From Microbacterium sp. Leaf151 (lineage in GTDB: Bacteria > Actinomycetota > Actinomycetes > Actinomycetales > Microbacteriaceae): a DNA stretch of 33,575 nt. The translations under genes and the position numbers were made by a program. The notes under the pieces are model-generated. The model saw only the letters and a list, made by a program, of their open reading frames with translations. It did not search any database and had not been told where the DNA came from. The DNA lies in assembly GCF_001424225.1 (NCBI RefSeq), contig NZ_LMOR01000005.1:1-33575 (forward strand), written 5' to 3'. This document shows, piece by piece, positions 7,439-15,743 of the stretch (within the stretch, counting starts at the first letter, position 1; the number at the start of each line of letters is the position of its first letter).

Positions 7439-8434
7439 ATGCGCAAGACCGGCCGGCCCACGATGGTCGACGTCGCCGCCGACGCCGGAGTGAGCCTGAA
7501 GACCGTCTCGCGCGTCATCAACGGCGAACCCCACGTCGATCCGGGCCTGGCCGAGCGGGTCGCCGCCGCCGTGCAGCGCCTCGGCTACCACCGCAACGCC
7601 CTCGCGGCGAGCCTTCGCTCCGGCAGCCGCGACACCATCGGCTTCATCGCCGCCGACCTGTCGAACACCTTCTACATGGCCGTCGCCGCCGCCGTCTCCA
7701 CGATCGCCGCCCGCGAGCGCATGCACCTCGTCATGGCCTCCAGCGAAGAGGATGCCGACATCGAGCGCTCCCTCGCACTCGACCTGTGCCAGCGCCAGGT
7801 GGGGGGTCTCATCGTCGTCCCCACCGCAGACGACCACGCCTATCTGGCACGCGAGGTCGAACTGGGCACCCCCGTCGTCTTCCTCGACCGCCCCGGCAGC
7901 GGCATCCCGGCCGACGCGATCCTGCTCGACAACCGCGGGGGCGCGCGCGCGGCCGTGGCCGAGATGCTCGCCGCCGGACACCGCCGCATCGCCGTGCTGC
8001 TCGATCGCCGCAGCATCTACACGATGTCCCAGCGGTGGGCCGGCGTCGAAGAGGCCTTCGCCGCCGCGGGCCGGACGCCCGACCCGGCGCTGGTGATCGA
8101 CGGCCTCCACACCCCGGTCATGGCCCGCGACGCGATGCAACGGCTGCTCGACGGCGACGGCGCTCCCACGGCCGTCTTCTGCGCGAACAACCGCGTCACG
8201 ATCGGGGCGCTGGAGGCGATCCTCCCGCGCGGGGCCGACGTCGCCGTCGCGGGCTTCGACGACTTCGAGCTGTCACGTCTGCTGCCCCGTCGCATCCGCA
8301 TCGTCGACTACGACGTCGCCGATCTCGGTGCCCGTGCCGCGGAGACTCTGCTCGCTCGTGCCGCCACGCCGGCGACGGGTTCCCACACGCACCTCGTCCC
8401 CACGCGTCTGGTCTACCGGGGCGGCATCCGCTGA
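7439..8434 (+). CDS. LacI-family transcriptional regulator
   Basis: A 331-residue regulator with an N-terminal helix-turn-helix at about residues 8-30 (TMVDVAADAGVSLKTVSRVIN), then a hinge and a sugar-binding sensor domain ending in HLVPTRLVYRGG. Length is standard for the family and there is no tail, unlike the LacI protein at 2.7-4.0 kb. ATG 7439 has GAGGAG at 7429-7434; another ATG upstream (7408) belongs to a different frame. It follows the oxidoreductase in the same direction but is separated by a strong hairpin, so it may be transcribed separately. No obvious palindromic operator for it was found, and its target is unknown; the neighbouring sugar genes are the natural guess. Confidence 0.9.
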   Translation: MRKTGRPTMVDVAADAGVSLKTVSRVINGEPHVDPGLAERVAAAVQRLGYHRNALAASLRSGSRDTIGFIAADLSNTFYMAVAAAVSTIAARERMHLVMASSEEDADIERSLALDLCQRQVGGLIVVPTADDHAYLAREVELGTPVVFLDRPGSGIPADAILLDNRGGARAAVAEMLAAGHRRIAVLLDRRSIYTMSQRWAGVEEAFAAAGRTPDPALVIDGLHTPVMARDAMQRLLDGDGAPTAVFCANNRVTIGALEAILPRGADVAVAGFDDFELSRLLPRRIRIVDYDVADLGARAAETLLARAATPATGSHTHLVPTRLVYRGGIR

Positions 8435-8515
8435 CCGCCCCTTGCTGGTGAGATTCGCCCCTGCGCGGGTGATTTGAAGGGGGCGTCCCGGTGACCTGGC
8501 CCCGGTGGCACCGGT

Positions 8516-8549
8516 GAGACGGCAAGACTGAGAGGTCACCCGCCGTCTC
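8516..8549. other. Inverted repeat upstream of nucleotidyltransferase gene
   Basis: GAGACGGC (8516-8523) and GCCGTCTC (8542-8549) are perfect 8-bp arms around an 18-nt loop, ending 13 bp before the ATG of the next gene. It could be a weak terminator for the LacI gene, a protein-binding site, or a leader hairpin. The rest of the 128-bp gap holds no recognisable promoter. Confidence 0.35.
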
Positions 8550-8562
8550 CCTGAGGTCATCC

Positions 8563-9717
8563 ATGCGCAGTTCCGTCCCCCCTGATCACGGGTGGATCCC
8601 GATCGCGTACGGCGCGCTCGATATCCGCGGATCCGACCACTTCGCCGAGGACGCCGACGTGCTGGTGCTGCCGACGCGGCCGGGCGAGGCCCTGTGCCTG
8701 GTCGGCGAGGGCGCGACCCTCTGGCGGCGGCTCGTCGCCGCCGGCCCCGTCGCTCCGGCGTCGTTCACCCCCGAAGAGAACGCGATCCTGGCGCACCTCA
8801 GCGCTCTGAGCCTGGTCACGGTCGCGGCATCGCACCCCGCACAGATCACCGCGCTGCACCCCCCGACGCTTTCGTCACCGCTGCACGAACTCGTCTACGC
8901 CCTCGTCGCGCGTGTGGCGGCGCACCAGGGCATCGCGTGCGTGTTCACCAAGGGTCCCGCCCTCCGCCTCCAGGGCCTGCGCGAACGCGAGCATTCGGGC
9001 GACGTCGACCTCTGGTGCGATCCCGCACGCGTCGACGAGCTCGCCGATGCACTCGTCCCGTGGGGCTGGGACCTCGCGCCCGACCCCTGGCGCGGCACGA
9101 CGATCCACCACACGGCGACGCTCACCCCCCGGCGATGGGGGTGCGAGATCGACATCCACCGACGCTTCGCCGGGCTCGTGCTCGATGACGACCGGGCTTT
9201 CGCGCTCGTGCTCCGCGACGCCGTCCCCCTGCGCTTCGGCGCCGTCGATGTGCTCGTCCCCGCTCCCGCCACGCACGCCGTGCTGGCGGCGCTGCACGCG
9301 GTGCGTCCCGAGATCGGCGCCGGCCCGCGCACCCTCGCTACCTCGGCCTCCGCGCGGGCCTTCCTCTCCCGTGTCGAGGGAAGCGTCGCTCGGGCGCGTG
9401 AACTCGGCGCCGTCCCGGCGTTGCGTCTCGAGCTCGAGCCCCTGACCGCCCCCGGCAGCCTCGAAGCGGATGCCGCGGGCACCCCGCGCGACTGGGCGTG
9501 GCGGCAGCAGCCCGACCACGTCCGCGCCTATTGGATGGCGATGAGCGGGGTGTCCTGGCCGATGCGCGCACGGCTGATCCTGCGGTTCGTCTGGCCGCCC
9601 GACGATGTCGCGATGGCCTCCGCCCGCCACGCGGGCCACTCCGCCACGACCCCGCAGCGAGCGCGATGGATCCGCCTCCGGCGCGGCATCCGCGACTGGG
9701 TGCGGCGGCGTCGCTGA
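8563..9717 (+). CDS. PqqD-like domain / nucleotidyltransferase family protein
   Basis: A 384-residue protein with two parts. Residues about 15-88 resemble the PqqD small winged-helix fold (LPTRPGEALCLVGEGATLWRR, then a short helix pair ending LSLVTV). Residues about 105-270 resemble the uncharacterised nucleotidyltransferase-fold family of polysaccharide loci: VFTKGPALRLQG, SGDVDLWC with Asp147/Asp149, and CEIDIHRRF with Asp197 form the metal-binding triad. The reaction is unknown; such proteins recur in exopolysaccharide clusters. The C-terminus is Arg-rich (RLRRGIRDWVRRRR) with hydrophobic Trp-containing helices and may contact membrane. It is convergent with the polymerase gene, sharing a hairpin over both stops. 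The ribosome-binding site is weak (GAGGT). Confidence 0.75.
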   Translation: MRSSVPPDHGWIPIAYGALDIRGSDHFAEDADVLVLPTRPGEALCLVGEGATLWRRLVAAGPVAPASFTPEENAILAHLSALSLVTVAASHPAQITALHPPTLSSPLHELVYALVARVAAHQGIACVFTKGPALRLQGLREREHSGDVDLWCDPARVDELADALVPWGWDLAPDPWRGTTIHHTATLTPRRWGCEIDIHRRFAGLVLDDDRAFALVLRDAVPLRFGAVDVLVPAPATHAVLAALHAVRPEIGAGPRTLATSASARAFLSRVEGSVARARELGAVPALRLELEPLTAPGSLEADAAGTPRDWAWRQQPDHVRAYWMAMSGVSWPMRARLILRFVWPPDDVAMASARHAGHSATTPQRARWIRLRRGIRDWVRRRR

Positions 9718-9738
9718 ACCGAGAGGGGCTCAGCGACG
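9709..9738. terminator. Hairpin spanning two convergent stop codons
   Basis: A perfect 9-bp stem pairs 9709-9717 with 9730-9738 (core GTCGCTGA/TCAGCGAC) around a 12-nt loop. Each arm contains one stop codon: TGA of the plus-strand gene at 9715-9717 and that of the minus-strand gene at 9732-9730. The two genes are only 12 bp apart, so this symmetric hairpin is the only visible candidate for ending transcription in both directions. No T-tract is present. Confidence 0.5.
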
Positions 9739-11064
9739 GCGCGCCCGCAGGGCCGCACGGGTGAGCGGGACGGAGGCAGCATCCAGGGCGCGGGTGAATT
9801 CGTCCTCCTCCCGCTCGATCCACCCCTGGCCGGCCAGGACGAAGAGCGGGATGAGGGCGGATGCCGACAGGGGACCCCACCCCACCAGACCGAACGGGGT
9901 CTCCGTCGCCCCCATCACCAGCAGCGCCATCACGAACGCCACCCCGACGCCGCGCTGCCGCGCGGACGGTCGACGCAGTGTGGCGAAGAGCGCGATCACC
10001 AGGAGCGCTCCCCAGGCGACCAGCACCACCGCCCCGCCCTGCATCAGTGCCGTCAGGGCGAGGTTGTGCGCGTGGCTCGCGGCGCTCGAGAGCACGGATC
10101 TCAACAGGGCGTAGTTGTCGGCGAACCAGTGGGCGCCCAGGCCGAAGAACCAGTGGTCGCCGAGCTGCTGCCTATCGAAGATCCAGATGGCTCCCCGATA
10201 GGTGTACGCCTCGGGATCGGTCTCGGTGAACGGCAGCCAGAACACGGCGAAGACCGCCACGGCGAAGCCCCCGACGGCGACGGGAGCGAACGCGCTCCGC
10301 GGCAGCACCCGGGCCAGGAGGAGCACCGCCAAGACGACCGCGACCCCCACGAGGGCAGTCCGCGACGACGACAGGATGAGCGCCCACATCACGACGGCGA
10401 ACAACACCAGCCGCACGGGCCATCGTCGCGCGAGGAACACGAACGGCAGGGCGAGCGAGAGGAACATCCCGAAGGTGTTGGAGTGGGTGAAGATCCCGGC
10501 CAGCAACGGCGCCCCCGTCAACGACTTGTCGAAGCTGTTCGTGCCGCCTGCGATGAGCACCTTCGACGGTGCCAGGTAGACCGCGGCGATCGAGGCCGCG
10601 GCGACGATTGCGCCGAGATAGCCGACCAGCGCGAGGTCCGGCGTTTTCACCCGCACACTCACCAAGAGCGCGCCCACGGCCGCGGTGACGAGCAGGCCGA
10701 GCGTCGGTGGGCGCCCGTGGACCAGTTCGTTCGCTGCCAGCACGAGACCGGGGGCGATCACCAGGATCAGGCTCGGCGCCGTCACCCTCCAGAACAGCCC
10801 CACGAAGAAGGTGGTGGCGACGGCGACGACCGGCACGACGATCGCGCCGAGGCTGTCGAGCGTCAGGGCCAGAGCGACGGCCGAGGTCTTGCCCTCCACG
10901 TAGTGCTGGCGGTCGCTGAACACCGTCTCGACGACGGGCGACGCGATCGAGTACGCCCAGACCAAGATCACCATCGCTCGGCGGGCGCGTACGGAGTCGA
11001 CTAACCCGGGGGTCGACGAACGGGGGCCTCCGGGGGCGGCTCTTTCGCTGGTTAGCGTGCTCAC
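9730..11064 (-). CDS. O-antigen ligase/polymerase-like membrane protein (Wzy/WaaL type)
   Basis: A 444-residue integral membrane protein with about 10-12 hydrophobic segments. The central block HSNTFGMFLSLALPFVFLA, ALILSSSRTALVG and a large extracytoplasmic loop (WFFGLGAHWFADNYALLR, then SHAHNLALTALMQGG) match the Wzy_C O-antigen ligase domain, including the conserved loop His. Such proteins polymerise or transfer undecaprenyl-linked glycans outside the membrane. The open frame extends to 11364 over the flippase gene; GTG 11064 was chosen because GGTGA lies 5 bp upstream and the N-terminus then has positive residues before the first membrane segment. ATG 10974 is an alternative. It is divergent from the flippase with 31 bp between starts. 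Confidence 0.85.
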   Translation of the reverse strand: MSTLTSERAAPGGPRSSTPGLVDSVRARRAMVILVWAYSIASPVVETVFSDRQHYVEGKTSAVALALTLDSLGAIVVPVVAVATTFFVGLFWRVTAPSLILVIAPGLVLAANELVHGRPPTLGLLVTAAVGALLVSVRVKTPDLALVGYLGAIVAAASIAAVYLAPSKVLIAGGTNSFDKSLTGAPLLAGIFTHSNTFGMFLSLALPFVFLARRWPVRLVLFAVVMWALILSSSRTALVGVAVVLAVLLLARVLPRSAFAPVAVGGFAVAVFAVFWLPFTETDPEAYTYRGAIWIFDRQQLGDHWFFGLGAHWFADNYALLRSVLSSAASHAHNLALTALMQGGAVVLVAWGALLVIALFATLRRPSARQRGVGVAFVMALLVMGATETPFGLVGWGPLSASALIPLFVLAGQGWIEREEDEFTRALDAASVPLTRAALRARRR

Positions 11065-11095
11065 GGCCGTCACCGTACAGCGCAAGGAGAACCCC

Positions 11096-12538
11096 GTGAC
11101 CACGACCGACGTCGTCGCCCCCCGGAGGAAGGGGGCGTTCTTCCTCCTCGGGGCGCAGTGGGGACGATACGTCTCGCAGATCCTCGGAATCGTCGTCCTG
11201 GCGCGACTGGTCGGGCCCGCCGACTTCGGCATCGTCGCCCTCGGAGCCTCCCTCGCGGGGCTCGCCGCCGTCCTCGGCGATTTCGGTCTCAGCATGGCGG
11301 CATTGCGCGCGCCCTCCCTCGACGGACGCCAACGCACGAATCTCTTCTGGATGAACGCCGGCATCGGCGGGCTCGCGGCCGCTGTCGTCGTGGCGATAGC
11401 CCACCCCTTCGCCGCCGTCTTCGACGACGACCGACTGGTGACGGTGCTGCTGTTGCTCGCGCCCGCCTTCCTGCTGCGGTCGGCCAGCGCGCAGTTCCGC
11501 GTCGAGTTGAACCGCTCGGGGCGCCTGGGGCGGTTGGCCGTGGCCGAGCTGACGGGCGACCTGTCAGGACTGGTGGTCGCGGTGATCGTGGCCCTCTTCG
11601 GCGGCGGTTACCTCGCGCTCGCCCTGCAGGGCACGCTCGCCGCGGCCGTGACGCTCGTCCTCGCGCTCGTGTTGACCCCGTGGCATCCGGGTCTCCCCCG
11701 ACGCGGAGCCGAGATGCGCGGGCTGTTGACCTTCGGGGGGAACACCTTCCTGGTCCATGCCCTGAACTACGCGTCGACGAATGTCGGCACGCTCATGATC
11801 GCCCGCACCGCGACCGATCAGGTGATCGGCTATTTCAACCGGGCGACTCAGTTGGTGAATCTGCCGATCGACCAGTTGATCACCCCGCTGACGCGCGTCG
11901 TCATCCCCCACCTCGCCGACGCACCCGGACCGGCCGAGGTGGGTGCGCGTCTCTCACGGTTCCAGACGGTCCTCTGCTATCCCGCTTTCGCCTATCTCAG
12001 CCTCTTCGTCGCCACCGCGCGGCCCGCCATCGAGGTCGTGCTCGGACCCGCGTGGGCGGATGCCGCGGCCTTCGTGCCCGTCCTCGCGGTCGCTGCGGTG
12101 TTCCAGACGCTCGGGTACCCCCAGTACTGGGCCTTCGTGTCGACCGGGCGTTCACTGATCCTGCTGGCGTCCGAGGCGGTGGGCCGCGTCGCGATGATCG
12201 CGCTCGCGGTGGCCGTGTCGTTCCAGGGACCGATGGCCGTCGCCTTCGCGATCGCCGCGGGACAGATCCTCCTGTGGGCGGCGGCGGCCGTCGTCTTCCT
12301 GCCGCGCACCGGTGTGCGCTCGAGCGTGCTCATCCGGGCGGCTCTCGCGCCCGTCGCCGTCTTCGGTGCCGCGTGGGCCACCGCCACTCTCGCGGACGCC
12401 GCCTTCTTCACCCCGCTCGACTCCCTCGCCCGCCTGTCCTGCACCGCCGGGGTCTGGGCGATCGTCGTGTCGGCGCTGATCCCGCTCCTCGCCCGCCGCG
12501 ACCTTCGTCTCATCGCGGCGACGATCCGGCGGAGGTGA
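11096..12538 (+). CDS. Polysaccharide flippase (Wzx-like, MOP superfamily)
   Basis: A 480-residue integral membrane protein with about 12-14 transmembrane segments that would flip lipid-linked oligosaccharide across the membrane. The N-terminal APRRKGAFFLLGAQWGRYVSQ and LARLVGPADFGIVALG are typical of the polysaccharide-synthesis flippase family (Wzx/PST), followed by VHALNYASTNVGTLMIAR and NRATQLVNLPIDQL. GTG 11096 has AAGGAGA 5 bp upstream; the in-frame ATG 11057 lacks such a site and lies almost on the divergent start. It leads the plus-strand run of epimerase and two glycosyltransferases, so it shares their substrate. The polymerase-like gene divergent to it completes a Wzx/Wzy pair. Confidence 0.88.
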   Translation: MTTTDVVAPRRKGAFFLLGAQWGRYVSQILGIVVLARLVGPADFGIVALGASLAGLAAVLGDFGLSMAALRAPSLDGRQRTNLFWMNAGIGGLAAAVVVAIAHPFAAVFDDDRLVTVLLLLAPAFLLRSASAQFRVELNRSGRLGRLAVAELTGDLSGLVVAVIVALFGGGYLALALQGTLAAAVTLVLALVLTPWHPGLPRRGAEMRGLLTFGGNTFLVHALNYASTNVGTLMIARTATDQVIGYFNRATQLVNLPIDQLITPLTRVVIPHLADAPGPAEVGARLSRFQTVLCYPAFAYLSLFVATARPAIEVVLGPAWADAAAFVPVLAVAAVFQTLGYPQYWAFVSTGRSLILLASEAVGRVAMIALAVAVSFQGPMAVAFAIAAGQILLWAAAAVVFLPRTGVRSSVLIRAALAPVAVFGAAWATATLADAAFFTPLDSLARLSCTAGVWAIVVSALIPLLARRDLRLIAATIRRR

Positions 12539-12578
12539 CATCGGCGGCCGTCGTCACCCGGCTGAGAGGGCCCCGCAC

Positions 12579-12608
12579 ATGACCGACCGTTCCCCGGCTC
12601 GTCGCTGA
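12579..12608 (+). CDS. Possible 9-residue leader peptide coupled to the epimerase
   Basis: ATG 12579 opens a nine-residue frame (MTDRSPARR) ending in TGA at 12606-12608, which shares its A with the epimerase ATG (TGATG). GAGAGG lies about 8 bp upstream of this mini-frame, whereas the epimerase start has no Shine-Dalgarno sequence of its own. The simplest reading is that ribosomes load here and re-initiate at the epimerase. It could equally be chance in a short gap. Confidence 0.35.
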   Translation: MTDRSPARR

Positions 12609-13528
12609 TGGCGCGCTGCCTGGTCATCGGGGCCAACGGCTTCCTCGGCTCCCGCCTCACCGACGCCCTCGTCGCCGCCGATCACGAGGTGACCGCGTTC
12701 GATCGCTTCAGCCGCGGCACGCGCGCCTTCTCGTCCACCGACCTCACCGTCGTTCCCGGAGACTTCCTCAGCGTCGCCGACCTCGCCGCCGCCGTCTCCG
12801 GCCAGGACTACGTCTTCCACTTCCTGTCCACCACCACGCCGGCCACCGTCGATGCGGACCCCACCATCGACCTGCGTACGAACGTCCAGCAGAGCGTCGA
12901 GTTGCTCGCGTTGTGCGCCCGCGCCGGCATCCATCGCCTGTTCTACGCCTCCAGCGGCGGCGCGATCTACGGACCCCAGCCCGGCGCGACGTTCGTCGAA
13001 GACGCCCCCGCCGCCCCCGTCTCTCCCTACGGCATCGGCAAGCTCGCGGTCGAGCGGTACATCGACTACTACGCGGCGACCGCCGGACTCGCCGCCGTCT
13101 CGCTCCGCATCTCGAACCCGTACGGAGCGAACGCGAACCCGTCGAAGCGGCAGGGCGTCATCCCGATCACCCTCAACCGCATCCTGCGTGCGGAGCCGAT
13201 CGTGCAACTGGGCGACGGGTCGATGATCCGCGACTACATCCACGTCGACGATCTGATCCGGCGCATCCTGCGGATGGTGGATTCCGAGCCCCGGCACCGC
13301 GTCTACAACCTCGGCAGCGGCCAGGGCACGTCGGTGGCGGAGGTGCTCGCGACCGTCCGAGATGTCGTGGGCCGCGACTTCCCGGTGCGCACGGACCCGA
13401 AGCCCGCCACCTTCGTCGACCACGTCGTGCTCGACGTCAGCCGCTTCGTCGACGAGTTCGGTGCCGACGACGACCTGTCCCTGACCGAGGGCATCGCCCG
13501 CACCTGGATGGAGATGACGACCGCATGA
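12608..13528 (+). CDS. NAD-dependent nucleotide-sugar epimerase/dehydratase (GalE-like)
   Basis: A 306-residue extended short-chain dehydrogenase acting on a nucleotide-activated sugar. The NAD motif GANGFLGS is at residues 8-15, ASSGGAIYG supplies the active-site Ser (115/116), and YGIGK gives Tyr141 and Lys145. SNPYGAN and IRDYIHVDD are typical of UDP-glucose/GlcNAc 4-epimerases and relatives. It probably supplies a sugar donor for the two downstream glycosyltransferases. Its stop overlaps the first glycosyltransferase start as ATGA. The start has no ribosome-binding site, but a short upstream frame with one ends on it. Exact donor sugar is not determinable here. Confidence 0.9.
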   Translation: MARCLVIGANGFLGSRLTDALVAADHEVTAFDRFSRGTRAFSSTDLTVVPGDFLSVADLAAAVSGQDYVFHFLSTTTPATVDADPTIDLRTNVQQSVELLALCARAGIHRLFYASSGGAIYGPQPGATFVEDAPAAPVSPYGIGKLAVERYIDYYAATAGLAAVSLRISNPYGANANPSKRQGVIPITLNRILRAEPIVQLGDGSMIRDYIHVDDLIRRILRMVDSEPRHRVYNLGSGQGTSVAEVLATVRDVVGRDFPVRTDPKPATFVDHVVLDVSRFVDEFGADDDLSLTEGIARTWMEMTTA

Positions 13529-14625
13529 TGCGCGTGCTGCACGTGACCGAAGCGATGGGGAGCGGCGTCCTCAGCGTCGTCGACAGCATCTCGCGCCGCC
13601 AGGCCGAGGCCGGCGCCGAGGTGCGCGTGCTGTTCCTCCCGCGCCCCGAGACCCCGTCCGACGAGGCGCTGCGCGCGCGCTTCCACCCCGACGTCGAGCT
13701 GACGCGACTGTCCACGGGCGCGCGGCTCGGCGACCTCCGCGCGCTGCACCGCACGATGCGCGACGTCGGTGACGTCGACGTGGTGCACGCGCACTCGAGC
13801 TTCGCGGGGGCGATCGTCCGGCGGGCGCTGCGCGGGCGCCGAGACCCCGCCACGGTCTTCTACTCGCCGCACGGTTTCGCCTTCCTGCGTCTCGACCTGC
13901 CCTCCGCCGTCCGCGCCGTACTCCGCCTCGTCGAGCGACGCCTCGCCCGCCACTCCACGCTGATCCTCACGTCTCCGTCGGAGTTCGCCCTGGCACAGTC
14001 GGCCCTGACTCCCCCGCGCGCGCACCTGCTGCAGACCGGTGTCGCCTCCGACACCGTCTCGCGGCGTCCGCGACGCCCCGACCGCATGCGGCGACCGGTG
14101 GTGGGCATGGTGGGCCGCGTCACCTATCAGAAGGCCCCGTGGCGCTTCGCCGCCGCCGCCCGGGCGCTCGAGGACCGCGCCGATTTCGTCTGGATCGGCG
14201 CGGGCGCGCCCGACGACGAGACGAGATGGTTCGCCGACGCTCCGGTGCGCGTGACCGGCTGGGTCTCGCCGCAGGAGCTGGCCGCGTACATCAACGGGCT
14301 CGACGTGCTGCTGTTCCCCTCCCTGTGGGAGGGGATGTCGCTGTCGCTCATCCAGGCGCAGGCCCAGGGCCTGCCCGCCGTGGTCTCCGACGTCGTCGGC
14401 AATCGCGACACCGTCGCCGACGGGATCACCGGGTTCGTCCGCAGTACGGACGAAGCGCTGATCACCGCGACCGCCCTTCTCCTCGACGACGCCGGACTCC
14501 GCGAGCGCATGTCCGCGGCGGCGCTCGACTGGGCCCGGCGCACGCTCACCGACGACCGGGTCGGCGACGACTCGCTCGCCCTGTACGCCGCGGCCCTCGC
14601 CCCGCGAGAGCGGTCGTCACGATGA
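13525..14625 (+). CDS. GT4-type glycosyltransferase with EX7E motif altered to EX7Q
   Basis: A 366-residue GT-B glycosyltransferase. The N-terminal domain has VTEAMGSGVLSVVDSISRRQ and VVHAHSSFAGAIVRR; the C-terminal domain has VVGMVGRVTYQKAPWRF, WIGAGAPDDE and PSLWEGMSLSLIQAQAQGLPAV. In the classic EX7E motif the first Glu is Glu269, but the second position is Gln277. It would transfer a sugar from a nucleotide donor to a lipid-linked acceptor on the cytoplasmic face. ATG 13525 overlaps the epimerase stop as ATGA (the next codon is also ATG), and its own stop overlaps the next glycosyltransferase as ATGA, so three genes are translationally chained. Confidence 0.88.
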   Translation: MMRVLHVTEAMGSGVLSVVDSISRRQAEAGAEVRVLFLPRPETPSDEALRARFHPDVELTRLSTGARLGDLRALHRTMRDVGDVDVVHAHSSFAGAIVRRALRGRRDPATVFYSPHGFAFLRLDLPSAVRAVLRLVERRLARHSTLILTSPSEFALAQSALTPPRAHLLQTGVASDTVSRRPRRPDRMRRPVVGMVGRVTYQKAPWRFAAAARALEDRADFVWIGAGAPDDETRWFADAPVRVTGWVSPQELAAYINGLDVLLFPSLWEGMSLSLIQAQAQGLPAVVSDVVGNRDTVADGITGFVRSTDEALITATALLLDDAGLRERMSAAALDWARRTLTDDRVGDDSLALYAAALAPRERSSR

Positions 14626-15734
14626 CCGTCGTCAACGCCCGGTTCCTCACGCAGCGCACCACCGGCATCCAGCGCTTCGCCACCGAGATCGCGCGCGAGC
14701 TCCTCGTGCTTCGCGACGACGTGATCCTGGCCGTCCCGCCGGGCGAGGTCGACACGGCCGGACTCGACCCGACCCGCATCGTGCAGGTCGGCCGTACCCG
14801 CGGTCACGCGTGGGAGCAGCTCGATCTGCCGCTGTTCGCCCGACGGCGTCGCGAGCTCCTGCTCAACCTCGCGAGCACGGGGCCGACGTGGTACCGGCCG
14901 CAGATCTCCACGCATCACGACATCACCTACATCCGGCACCCTGAGAGCTTCGGTCGCCGTTTCCGGGCCGTTTACGGCGTCGTCGTGCCGCGCCTGATCG
15001 CCCGCAGCGACGGTCTGCTGACGGTGAGCGAGTTCTCTCGCGGCGAGATCGCCGACCACTTCGGTGTGGATCCGGCACGGTTCACGGTGGCCCACAATGG
15101 CGCCGACGCCCGCTTCCACCCGGGCGAGGGCGCCACCGGTCGCCCCTATCTGCTCGCGGTGTCCTCGCCCAACGCGCACAAGAACTTCACCCGCATGCTG
15201 GCGGCTTTCGAGCGCTTCGCCGAGACGCACGCCGACGTCGAGCTGCGCGTGGTCGGCAGCCAGACGAACAGCTTCTCGCGGCAGCGTTACGACGGCTCCC
15301 ACGCCCGGGTTCGCTTCCTCGGTCGCGTCGACGACGACGAGCTGACGGCGCTCTACCGCGGCGCGATCGCCTTCGTCTTCCCCTCGCTGTACGAGGGGTT
15401 CGGCATCCCTCCGCTCGAAGCGCAGCAGTGCGGGTGTCCGGTGATCGCCGCGCGCGCGGCATCCCTGCCCGAGGTGCTCGCCTCCTCGGCGGTGTACGTC
15501 GACCCCTACGACGAGGCCGACCTGGCCGACGCCATGGGGCGCGTCGTCGACGATCCGACCCTGCGCGCACACCTCGTCGCCGCGGGCCTGGCCAACGCCG
15601 AGCGCTTCTCGTGGCGCGCCTCCGCGGAGCGCGTGTCGGGCGTGATCGACGACGTGCTGAGCGGCCGGTCGAGCCCCGTCGCCGCGACGACCGGTCGCGT
15701 CAAGGCCCAGGCCGTGCGGCATCCGGGTGCCTAG
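14622..15734 (+). CDS. GT4-type glycosyltransferase
   Basis: A 370-residue GT-B enzyme with an N-terminus ([23 protein letters not shown]) like mannosyl/rhamnosyl-type GT4 enzymes of O-antigen loci. Further segments are [47 protein letters not shown] and [21 protein letters not shown], with an intact EX7E pair Glu258/Glu266. It would add a sugar to the growing repeat unit. The start overlaps the preceding glycosyltransferase stop as ATGA. It is the last gene of the polysaccharide run; the SDR gene follows 9 bp later but looks functionally unrelated. Donor sugar is unknown. Confidence 0.9.
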   Translation: MTVVNARFLTQRTTGIQRFATEIARELLVLRDDVILAVPPGEVDTAGLDPTRIVQVGRTRGHAWEQLDLPLFARRRRELLLNLASTGPTWYRPQISTHHDITYIRHPESFGRRFRAVYGVVVPRLIARSDGLLTVSEFSRGEIADHFGVDPARFTVAHNGADARFHPGEGATGRPYLLAVSSPNAHKNFTRMLAAFERFAETHADVELRVVGSQTNSFSRQRYDGSHARVRFLGRVDDDELTALYRGAIAFVFPSLYEGFGIPPLEAQQCGCPVIAARAASLPEVLASSAVYVDPYDEADLADAMGRVVDDPTLRAHLVAAGLANAERFSWRASAERVSGVIDDVLSGRSSPVAATTGRVKAQAVRHPGA

Positions 15735-15743
15735 CGTCGGGGC

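Noticed and set aside
5996..8140. A 714-codon open frame on the minus strand opposite the oxidoreductase and LacI genes
   Set aside because: No recognisable domain; both sense genes have full motifs and ribosome-binding sites.
1..8434. An AI-2 (lsr) uptake and processing operon
   Set aside because: The kinase, aldolase and ABC ATPase resemble LsrK, LsrF and LsrA only at family level; no LsrG or LsrR was seen, and an isomerase, DUF4432 protein and LacI repressor do not belong to lsr.
7408..8451. Upstream ATG with GGAGG and a 347-codon frame overlapping the second LacI gene
   Set aside because: The product is Arg-rich low complexity, while the LacI frame has its own ribosome-binding site and full-length domain structure.
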